A DNA stretch of 11,057 bases. It comes from an uncultured Bacteroidales bacterium (GTDB taxonomy: Bacteria > Bacteroidota > Bacteroidia > Bacteroidales > Lentimicrobiaceae). The stretch is taken from assembly GCA_937864935.1 (NCBI GenBank), contig CALMDN010000200.1, positions 1 to 11,057 on the forward strand. Direction: 5' to 3'. A model generated the notes under the pieces. That model was not told where the DNA came from, did no database searches, and saw only the letters and a list, made by a program, of their open reading frames with translations. The position numbers and the translations under genes are program-made. The first letter of the stretch is position 1, and each line of letters begins with the position of its first letter. Below, piece by piece: positions 5,610 through 11,057 of this stretch.

Positions 5610-7085
5610 ATGAATCTTACAAACAGCAAACTCAAATGGTTTTATTTGCTAAGCGGATTGTTCATCCTGCTTAACAGCATGCTGCTTGTAAAGGAACTCT
5701 ATCTTGGTTTTCTGATACCTGTTGCCATTGTTGTCGCGCTGATGTATGTTTTCTGGCTCGATAAACTGATGCTGCTGATTGTCTTCCTTACACCACTTTC
5801 TGTTAATATAGCCGACTCTGAACTGGGCATCGGGATTTCTCTGCCTTCTGAACCCCTGATGGTCGGTGTTTTGCTGCTGTTTTTGCTGAAGACACTGTTT
5901 AACGGGAATTTCGATGTGAGAATATTAAAGCATCCTGTAACCATCGTTATTCTTGTTAACCTGGTGTGGCTGCTGATTACCAGCATCACCAGCGAAATGC
6001 CTCTTGTATCTTTTAAATTTCTGCTGGCCAGGCTCTGGTTTGTTGTACCGTTTTACCTGCTGGGGATTACCTTGTTCAAAGACCCCCGCAACATCACCCG
6101 CTTTAACTGGCTTTATGCCGCTGCTCTGGTTATTGTTGTTATATATACAACCCTTCACCATGCAGAATACGGTTTTGCAGAGAAGCAGGGACATTGGGTA
6201 ATGAAGCCCTTTTACAACGACCATACGGCTTACGGAGCCATCCTCGCTTTTTTCCTCCCGGTTTTTACCGGTTACGCATTCAATAAATCAAGAAGCCGTA
6301 CCTACCGGCTATACGCGTTGCTTGTGTCTGTTGTTCTTTTGGGAGCCCTTTACCTCTCTTTCAGCCGTGCAGCCTGGGTAAGCCTGATTTTCGCCATTGG
6401 CGTTATTGTGCTGATCGTTTACAAGATCAGGTTCCGTTGGATATTCATCGGCCTGGTGGGTCTGGTCGCTGTATTTTATATTTTTGAAAATCAGATACTT
6501 TACGCTCTTGAGAAGAACAAGCAGGATTCTTCGGCGAATTTTATCGAACACGTACAGTCCATTTACAACATTTCTTCGGATGCCTCGAACCTGGAGCGTA
6601 TCAACCGCTGGCAATCGGCTTTCCGTATGTTCAGCGAACGTCCGTTGCTGGGATGGGGCCCCGGAACATACCAGTTTATCTATGCTCCGTTCCAGCGGTC
6701 AAAGGAAAGAACCATTATCAGCACCAATGCCGGGGATCTGGGGAATGCACACAGTGAGTACATCGGACCACTATCCGAACAGGGTATTCCCGGTCTGCTG
6801 AGTGTCTTTTCACTGATAGTGGTAATCCTGATTTACGGAATCCGGGTGTATCGCAGCGCGAAAGATCCACAGATAAGGCTGTTCAGCCTCATATCTGTAC
6901 TTGCCCTTATCACCTATTTCGTGCATGGCCTGTTGAATAATTTCCTCGACACCGACAAAGCCTCCGTCCCTTTCTGGGGTTTCTTTGCCATGATTGTAGC
7001 CATGGACCTGTACCATAAGGATAAAGATCAGGTCCTTGCTGAAATCCCGGAGGCTCAGCCGGCCGGTAGCCAGCCCGGCCAGTAG
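5610..7085 (+). CDS. O-antigen ligase / polymerase family protein (Wzy_C)
   Basis: A 491-residue polytopic inner-membrane protein of the Wzy_C family (WaaL ligases, some Wzy polymerases and PglL-type O-oligosaccharyltransferases). About 11-12 helices are visible. The large periplasmic loop, about residues 296-392, contains ERPLLGWGPGTY (343-354) and NAHSEY (379-384) with His381, the position of the functionally required histidine of ligases, followed by SEQGIPG. Upstream, SFSRAAW (250-256) with Arg253 is the other family hallmark, and FYNDHTAYG (201-209) precedes it. The enzyme would take an undecaprenyl-linked glycan in the periplasm and either polymerise it or transfer it to lipid A-core or protein. 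The neighbours (flippase and two Wzz proteins) fit either a Wzy or a WaaL role; sequence alone does not decide. The cytoplasmic tail after residue 469 is Pro/Gln/Gly rich. Length is normal for the family. Confidence 0.85.
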   Translation: MNLTNSKLKWFYLLSGLFILLNSMLLVKELYLGFLIPVAIVVALMYVFWLDKLMLLIVFLTPLSVNIADSELGIGISLPSEPLMVGVLLLFLLKTLFNGNFDVRILKHPVTIVILVNLVWLLITSITSEMPLVSFKFLLARLWFVVPFYLLGITLFKDPRNITRFNWLYAAALVIVVIYTTLHHAEYGFAEKQGHWVMKPFYNDHTAYGAILAFFLPVFTGYAFNKSRSRTYRLYALLVSVVLLGALYLSFSRAAWVSLIFAIGVIVLIVYKIRFRWIFIGLVGLVAVFYIFENQILYALEKNKQDSSANFIEHVQSIYNISSDASNLERINRWQSAFRMFSERPLLGWGPGTYQFIYAPFQRSKERTIISTNAGDLGNAHSEYIGPLSEQGIPGLLSVFSLIVVILIYGIRVYRSAKDPQIRLFSLISVLALITYFVHGLLNNFLDTDKASVPFWGFFAMIVAMDLYHKDKDQVLAEIPEAQPAGSQPGQ

Positions 7086-7111
7086 CCCCGTTTCTGTTTT
7101 CCTTTTTTTTT
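7061..7111 (+). terminator. Possible terminator of the polysaccharide operon
   Basis: A GC-only stem GGCCGG (7061-7066) / CCGGCC (7075-7080) with an 8-nt loop sits on the last codons of the ligase gene, and a T-rich stretch ending in nine T residues (7103-7111) follows. The 22-nt gap between stem and T9 is too long for a standard intrinsic terminator, so this is a weak call. Beyond it, up to 7303, I see no gene; the region holds no clear -33/-7 pair for the next gene, only partial boxes such as TGTATTTG at 7212-7219. Confidence 0.3.
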
Positions 7112-7303
7112 GTGTAACTTTTGTGGTGGAAATGTGTCTTAATAAGCGACCATTCCTGCATATCATCCGGCATTGAACAGTGGGGTGTACGTTCCTGAAC
7201 TATCTGATTCCTGTATTTGCGGGAACATTTTGTAATAACCACGGAAACAGCAAGATAGACTGCGGCACATTGTTTGGAATGATGACACTAAAACAACATC
7301 ACC

Positions 7304-7612
7304 ATGAGAATAGACCTGAAAGCCAATGAAGTTGTGATCAAGGCTACCGATACACTGCACTCACACGGGAGCGACAGTACCAGAGGAAAACTGATACTCA
7401 CGAATCAGCGATTGTATTTTAAACCCTCAGCCAAAGAAGGTGAGAAAAGAGGATTTGAACTGATGCCACATGAAATCAGGGACATTCTGCTCTACAATAT
7501 CCTGACCGTTATTCCGGCCGGGATAGAGCTGGTAACCGGTAATGGGTTAAAGCTGCGTTTCCGTCTGAAAAACAGAAACGAATGGTCAAGGCAGATTGCG
7601 CTGCTTTGCTAG
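7304..7612 (+). CDS. Small GRAM/PH-like domain protein
   Basis: A 102-residue soluble protein with no signal peptide or membrane helix. The stretch GKLILTNQRLYFKPS (about 28-42) is the hallmark of GRAM/bacterial PH-like domains (G-x-L-x-L-T-x-x-R-L-x-F), and the remaining short beta strands (residues 9-14, 50-53, 74-79, 82-87) plus a C-terminal helix NEWSRQIALL complete one such domain. Eukaryotic GRAM domains bind lipids; for small bacterial forms no common function is established, so none is assigned. The ATG at 7304 is preceded by the A-rich stretch typical of starts in this phylum rather than by a Shine-Dalgarno site. It stands alone on this strand, with 218 bp before it. Its TAG stop shares the tetranucleotide CTAG with the stop of the convergent lpxD-like gene. 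Confidence 0.7.
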   Translation: MRIDLKANEVVIKATDTLHSHGSDSTRGKLILTNQRLYFKPSAKEGEKRGFELMPHEIRDILLYNILTVIPAGIELVTGNGLKLRFRLKNRNEWSRQIALLC

Positions 7613-8571
7613 TCTTTGCCAGCAGTGATCACCGGATTTTCTTTACCGAGGGCAGAGAGTAAACCGGGAAGTTGTCTCAGTGCAGCAAGTTCACGCCATT
7701 TTTTACGGGCTTCATCTGCAGGGTTGCCAAAGTAGGTTTTTCCACCTTCAAGGCTCTTGTCGACACCTGAAGTTGCAAGAAGAATGGCTCCTTTCCCGAT
7801 TACCAGGTCTTTGTTCACAACAACCTTGCCCCAGAGAATCACATCATCTTCAATCCTTGTAACCCCGGCAATGGCACAGTGCGAACCGATCAGGCAGTTG
7901 TTGCCGATGTAGGTATCGTGGCCCACCTGAACATGGTTGTCGAATTTCGTCCCTTTGCCAATGAAAGTATCTCCTGATACGCCCTTGTCGATGGCACAGA
8001 GCGCTCCGATCTCAACGTTATCGCTGATTACCACACGGCCGCAGGATTCAAATTTGCGATACCCTTCAGGTTTTCGCTGGAAATAGTAAGCATCGCCACC
8101 AATCACGGAATTTGACTGTATGATCACGTTGTCGCCGATTACGGTGTGATCATAGATGCTTACATTGGCATGAATGATGCAGTTTTTCCCGATGGTGACA
8201 TGGTTACCGACAAAGGCATTGGGCTGGATTACGGTACCTTCGCCAATGATGGCAGATGGAGCAACGGCAGCCAGGGCAGGCTCAAACGGCCTGAATTTTT
8301 TTACAAGCGAAACATAGGCTGCAAAGGGATCCTGATGGAATATCAGCGCTTTGCCGGCAGGACATTCTACTTCTTTGTTGATAATGATGGTGGTGGCTTT
8401 CGAGTTGAGCGCTTTGGCATAGTATTTCGGATGATCCACAAAAGTGAGGTCACCCGCCTCAACCATGTGTATTTCATTGAGACCGCTGATCCCGAAATCA
8501 GGATCACCCGAGAATGTTGCATCCAGCATAACTGCCAGATCCTGAAGGCGAATGGATGGTGATAATTTCAT
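7609..8571 (-). CDS. LpxD-like UDP-3-O-acylglucosamine N-acyltransferase homolog
   Basis: A 320-residue left-handed beta-helix acyltransferase. Residues 1-95 form the LpxD-type N-terminal uridine-binding domain (SGLNEIHMVEAGDLTFVDHPKY is characteristic), residues about 104-265 are hexapeptide repeats of the (I/V)GxxxxI type, and a helical tail follows. His218 in FDNHVQVGHD aligns with the catalytic His239 of E. coli LpxD. LpxD adds the N-linked 3-hydroxyacyl chain of lipid A from acyl-ACP. The protein is shorter than canonical LpxD (about 340) and sits downstream of efp rather than next to lpxC. In this phylum the canonical lpxD usually lies just upstream of lpxC, which would be outside the window, so this may be the second, LpxD-like paralog with another substrate. 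An intrinsic terminator ends only 16 bp before its ATG, which raises the question of how it is transcribed. Confidence 0.8.
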   Translation of the reverse strand: MKLSPSIRLQDLAVMLDATFSGDPDFGISGLNEIHMVEAGDLTFVDHPKYYAKALNSKATTIIINKEVECPAGKALIFHQDPFAAYVSLVKKFRPFEPALAAVAPSAIIGEGTVIQPNAFVGNHVTIGKNCIIHANVSIYDHTVIGDNVIIQSNSVIGGDAYYFQRKPEGYRKFESCGRVVISDNVEIGALCAIDKGVSGDTFIGKGTKFDNHVQVGHDTYIGNNCLIGSHCAIAGVTRIEDDVILWGKVVVNKDLVIGKGAILLATSGVDKSLEGGKTYFGNPADEARKKWRELAALRQLPGLLSALGKENPVITAGKD

Positions 8572-8587
8572 TTTGAAGATTTATGGT

Positions 8588-8621
8588 AAAAAAAACCGGG
8601 CTTTGAAAACAATGGCCCGGT
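8588..8621 (-). terminator. Intrinsic terminator downstream of efp
   Basis: On the minus strand the RNA would form ACCGGGC (8621-8615) paired with GCCCGGT (8601-8595), a perfect 7-bp GC-rich stem around a 13-nt loop, followed at once by eight U residues (8595-8588). This is a textbook rho-independent terminator placed 20 bp after the efp stop. Some T residues also flank the other side, so weak bidirectional activity is possible. Confidence 0.85.
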
Positions 8622-8641
8622 ATTTTGATAATTTGAAACAA

Positions 8642-9208
8642 TCAGGATTTTACCCTTTCGTAATAGTCACCGGTACGGGTATCCACCCTGATCCGTTCGC
8701 CTTCGGAAATGAACAGCGGAACGAATACCACGGCGCCTGTATCGACCGTAGCCTGTTTCAGGGTATTGGTAGCAGTATCGCCTTTCAGACCCGGTTCTGT
8801 ATAGGTTACAGTGAGTTCTACAAACGGGGGAAGGTCACAGGTCAGCGGGGTTTCTGTTTCTGCATGAAACATAATCTCAACACCCTGCCCTTCTTTCAGA
8901 AACTGCGGAGCTGTTATCAGGGCTTCTTCAATGCTTACCTGATCGTAGGTCTCGCTGTGCATGAAGTTGTATCCGTTATCGTCTTTATATAGAAACTGGT
9001 AAGGCCTGCGTTCAACGCGGGCAACATCAATCTTTACACCTGCACTGAATGTATTGGGTATAACTTTTCCTGTTTTCAGGTTGCGAAGCTTGGTTCTTAC
9101 AAAGGCAGCTCCTTTACCTGGCTTAACATGCTGAAATTCAACAATTGAGAACAATTCGCCGTTAAATTCAATGCAGAGGCCATTCTTAAAATCTGCGGTT
9201 GTTGCCAT
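8642..9208 (-). CDS. efp: Translation elongation factor P
   Basis: A 188-residue EF-P, the tRNA-shaped factor that binds between the P and E sites and relieves ribosome stalling at polyproline. All three beta-barrel domains are present. The domain I loop [10 protein letters not shown] carries Lys32, equivalent to the modified Lys34 of E. coli EF-P. The domain III ending [15 protein letters not shown] contains the EF-P signature region. Length is exactly as expected. The ATG at 9208 follows a short A/T-rich leader with AAGGG-type purines absent on the coding strand; expression probably comes from the dedicated promoter at 9236-9266. It is followed by a strong terminator, so efp appears to form its own transcription unit embedded in the lipid A cluster. 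The modification enzyme for Lys32 is not in the window. Confidence 0.97.
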   Translation of the reverse strand: MATTADFKNGLCIEFNGELFSIVEFQHVKPGKGAAFVRTKLRNLKTGKVIPNTFSAGVKIDVARVERRPYQFLYKDDNGYNFMHSETYDQVSIEEALITAPQFLKEGQGVEIMFHAETETPLTCDLPPFVELTVTYTEPGLKGDTATNTLKQATVDTGAVVFVPLFISEGERIRVDTRTGDYYERVKS

Positions 9209-9235
9209 AAAAAGGGTTGTTTATTTTTGAGGGTG

Positions 9236-9266
9236 CAAAGGTATGTATTTCTGTTTCAAAGCCAAA
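9236..9266 (-). promoter_or_regulatory. Bacteroidota-type promoter of efp
   Basis: On the minus strand a -33 TTTG (9266-9263) is followed after exactly 19 nt by the -7 box TACCTTTG (9243-9236), the full Bacteroidota consensus TTTG-N19-21-TAnnTTTG. Transcription would begin near 9231 and leave a leader of only about 23 nt before the efp ATG. This is the best promoter match in the window. Confidence 0.75.
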
Positions 9267-9300
9267 TACAAATTTCATCTGAATGTATGTCGCGCTGCGG

Positions 9301-9954
9301 TCAATAAGCCAGCGATTCTTTCATGGGTGCTTTTTTGTAATCCTCCAGTTTCACCTGTTGGGTGCAAAAATGGAATTCATCGTCAATGGAGTTCGAGCTA
9401 ACCACCACCAGGCGGTTATTTATATTTTTGCTTATCAACTCTTTGTACCAGTAAATAGCCGCATGATCCAGATTCGATACCGGTTCATCCAGCAACAATA
9501 CCGGGGTGTCGCTCATGATGGCCAGGGCCAGTTTGATGCGTTGTTTCATCCCCGATGAAAAATACTTCAGGGGCTTTTCGGAATTGCTCTCCAGCTGGCA
9601 AACCTTGATCAGTTCAACTGTTGACATGTTTCTGATCAGGGGTTTCAGCCTCCGGTGAAAGCAGATCATTTCGGTGAGGGTAAACTCTTCGATGAGTTCG
9701 ATATAGGGAGCAGCGATAGACATCAGCCTGAAGGCATGTTCCGGCCTGATGGCATTGCCTTTATGCTGATAGGTGATGTTTCCGGCAGTAGGGGCAATGG
9801 CAGAAGAGATCACCTGCAGCAACGTTGATTTTCCGGATCCGTTGGAACCGAGAAGCACCGTTGCACTTCCTGACGTCAGACTCAGGTCGAGATTGCTGAA
9901 GATCCAATCGTCGTTGTATTGTTTTCCGGCTTTTTCGAGGTGTATTTCCAGCAT
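9301..9954 (-). CDS. Orphan ABC transporter ATP-binding protein
   Basis: A 217-residue ABC ATPase. Walker A is GSNGSGKST (36-44), the signature is FSSGM (132-136, in place of LSGGQ), Walker B is VLLLDEP (152-158) and the D-loop is SNLD (160-163). Two switch elements look altered: the Q-loop region reads MSIAAPYIELIEEFT (78-92) with no glutamine at the usual place, and the H-loop region reads VVVSSNSIDDEFHF (183-196) with Ser-Asn where the switch histidine is expected. No permease gene is visible. The gene lies 64 bp after lpxA and 92 bp before efp. From memory, an ATPase of this style in this position is recurrent in the phylum, so these changes are probably lineage features rather than decay. 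A role in lipid or LPS handling is suggested only by the neighbourhood. Confidence 0.85.
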   Translation of the reverse strand: MLEIHLEKAGKQYNDDWIFSNLDLSLTSGSATVLLGSNGSGKSTLLQVISSAIAPTAGNITYQHKGNAIRPEHAFRLMSIAAPYIELIEEFTLTEMICFHRRLKPLIRNMSTVELIKVCQLESNSEKPLKYFSSGMKQRIKLALAIMSDTPVLLLDEPVSNLDHAAIYWYKELISKNINNRLVVVSSNSIDDEFHFCTQQVKLEDYKKAPMKESLAY

Positions 9955-10018
9955 GGGCAGAGAGTGACCGCAGAAGGTGCGATGGGGTGATTATGAAAAT
10001 GGCAGAATTTGCAGAAGA

Positions 10019-10804
10019 TCAGAACTGTTTGGCATAACCCTTCATGATGCCCCGGCTCGACTTGGAGATGAAGGAGATGATTTCATCGCGTTCGGAAGTG
10101 GCGGGAAGGTTCGCTTCAATATACTCCAGAGCCTGACTTACATTGTTGCCACGAAGGTAGATGTAGCGGTAAATATCCTGAATCTCGTTGATCTTTTCGG
10201 CGGTATATCCCCTTCTTCTCAGTCCGATAGAATTGATGCCGACATAAGAGAGCGGTTCGCGGGCTGCCTTGGTAAAAGGCGGTACATCCTTGCGTACCAG
10301 TGAACCACCTGAGATCATTACATGGGATCCAATATTCACAAACTGGTGTACGGCTGAGAGCCCGCCGATGATGGCCCAGTCTTCAACTGTGATGTGGCCG
10401 GCCAGGGTGGCAGCGTTTGCCAGAATCACATTGTTGCCCACGATACAGTCATGTGCCACATGCACATAGGCCATCAGCAGACAGTTGTTGCCGACCACGG
10501 TTTCATAGTTGGCTTTTGTACCGCGGTTAATGGTAACAAATTCACGGATTACCGTATTGTCGCCAATGCGCACAATGCTGTCTTCGTTGTTGAATTTGAG
10601 ATCCTGGGGGATGGCGGCAATTACTGCGCCCGGAAAAATCTTGCAGTTTTTCCCGATGCGGGCTCCTTCCATAATGGTAACATTGGAGCCTATCCAGGTA
10701 CCTTCGCCAATTTCTACATTTTTCTCGATGTTGACAAAAGGTTCTATAACGACATTTTTAGCCACTTTTGCCTGTGGATGCACATATGCGAGGGGTTGAT
10801 TCAT
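10019..10804 (-). CDS. lpxA: Acyl-ACP--UDP-N-acetylglucosamine O-acyltransferase LpxA
   Basis: A 261-residue cytoplasmic LpxA that starts lipid A synthesis by moving a 3-hydroxyacyl chain from ACP to the 3-OH of UDP-GlcNAc. Residues 1-180 form the hexapeptide-repeat left-handed beta helix and the rest is the helical C-terminal domain (SIGLRRRGY). The catalytic histidine is His118 in HVAHDC, equivalent to E. coli His125. Residue 166 is Gly, aligned with E. coli Gly173 that permits long acyl chains; this suggests a C14 or longer donor, in keeping with long hydroxyacyl chains known for this phylum. I place the start at 10804 (MNQPLAYVHP), which gives the normal length and lies one base after the upstream TGA; a longer frame to 10873 adds 23 residues that lie inside the fabZ coding region. 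The TGA-G-ATG junction implies translational coupling. Confidence 0.95.
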   Translation of the reverse strand: MNQPLAYVHPQAKVAKNVVIEPFVNIEKNVEIGEGTWIGSNVTIMEGARIGKNCKIFPGAVIAAIPQDLKFNNEDSIVRIGDNTVIREFVTINRGTKANYETVVGNNCLLMAYVHVAHDCIVGNNVILANAATLAGHITVEDWAIIGGLSAVHQFVNIGSHVMISGGSLVRKDVPPFTKAAREPLSYVGINSIGLRRRGYTAEKINEIQDIYRYIYLRGNNVSQALEYIEANLPATSERDEIISFISKSSRGIMKGYAKQF

Positions 10805-10805
10805 C

Positions 10806-11057
10806 TCAGATGGTTGGTTTTTTAGTAATTTGGGCCATAAGTTCAGCTTCGGTAACGATCTTGTTTCCGACATAGGCTGTTCCGCGCATATGGCTTATTC
10901 CGCGTCTGAACGGTGAGATCAGCTCAAGATGAAAAAGAATGGTATCTCCCGGTACTACCTTTTGTCTGAACCGTACATTCTCTATTTTCATAAAATAGGT
11001 GATGTAGTTTTCCGGATCCGGTACTGAACTCAGCACAAAAATGCCACCGGTCTGAGC
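10806..11057 (-). CDS. FabZ domain, C-terminal half (probably of LpxC-FabZ fusion), 5' end outside window
   Basis: The visible 83 codons, beginning AQTGGIFVL at the window edge, are the C-terminal half of a FabZ-type 3-hydroxyacyl-ACP dehydratase hot-dog domain. VRFRQKVVPGDTILF matches the conserved FabZ strand ARFKRPVxPGDxL, and RRGISHMRGTAYVG matches the following strands. The catalytic His and Glu lie just upstream, outside the window; the AQ at the edge is the end of the EAMAQ motif. A GTG inside the visible part is not the true start. In Bacteroidota this domain is normally fused to the C-terminus of LpxC, and the tight link to lpxA makes that likely, but a free-standing fabZ cannot be excluded from this fragment. 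Its TGA is one base before the lpxA ATG. Confidence 0.85.
   Translation of the reverse strand, partial: AQTGGIFVLSSVPDPENYITYFMKIENVRFRQKVVPGDTILFHLELISPFRRGISHMRGTAYVGNKIVTEAELMAQITKKPTI

Noticed and set aside
7190..7227. GTTCC/GGAAC inverted repeat and TGTATTTG as a promoter for the GRAM gene
   Set aside because: The box lacks the TA of the consensus and no -33 element is at the right distance, so it is not listed as a promoter.
7163..7360. 65-codon minus-strand frame in the gap before the GRAM gene
   Set aside because: Its Cys/Ser-rich composition, lack of a promoter or ribosome site and overlap with the GRAM gene give no support for coding.
8146..8992. Plus-strand frames opposite the lpxD-like and efp genes
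   Set aside because: Antisense shadows; the minus-strand products are clear family members.
10394..10825. Plus-strand frame opposite lpxA
   Set aside because: Antisense shadow of hexapeptide-repeat coding; no family resemblance.
1..11057. tRNA, rRNA, CRISPR, insertion sequences, toxin-antitoxin or phage genes
   Set aside because: No cloverleaf-like segments, direct-repeat arrays, transposase motifs or terminal inverted repeats were seen on either strand.

Overview
The window reads as chromosomal DNA of a Bacteroidota bacterium, most likely in or near the Bacteroidales/Marinilabiliales. Four observations point there. The right-hand lipid A gene order is fabZ domain (probably the LpxC-FabZ fusion), lpxA, an orphan ABC ATPase, efp, then an lpxD-like gene, an arrangement I associate with that phylum. 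Several intergenic gaps carry the Bacteroidota promoter hexad-type signal TAnnTTTG, in two cases (1858-1888 and 9236-9266) with a -33 element 19 nt away. Shine-Dalgarno sequences are mostly absent. Base composition looks intermediate. No RNA genes, insertion sequences, CRISPR arrays or attachment sites are visible.

Left part (1-1815): the C-terminal 231 residues of a sodium/solute symporter of the PutP type run rightward and meet, tail to tail with a 17-bp overlap, a leftward GT4-family glycosyltransferase that begins with TTG.

Middle part (1816-7085): a rightward surface-polysaccharide cassette. It holds a Wzx-like flippase, two tandem Wzz-type chain-length (polysaccharide co-polymerase) paralogs joined by TAATG, and a Wzy_C-family O-antigen ligase/polymerase. 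The logic is export (flippase), length control (two Wzz proteins) and polymerisation or transfer to an acceptor (Wzy_C). The glycosyltransferase is divergently transcribed from the same control region, where two TAnnTTTG boxes lie head to head. No initiating phospho-sugar transferase is present. The most striking feature is an A10 run near the 3' end of the first wzz gene: a -1 slip there would read without a stop straight through the ATG of the second wzz gene and yield a 689-residue fusion of the two paralogs.

Right part (7304-11057): a small rightward GRAM/PH-like protein gene ends inside CTAG, which also holds the stop of the leftward LpxD-like acyltransferase. Further right, all leftward, are efp (with its own strong-looking promoter and an intrinsic terminator), an orphan ABC ATPase with unusual Q- and H-loops, lpxA, and the C-terminal half of a FabZ dehydratase domain that runs off the window. 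FabZ and LpxA draw on the same 3-hydroxyacyl-ACP pool, so this half is the lipid A/fatty acid module. Together with the polysaccharide cassette the window is largely devoted to building the outer membrane surface.
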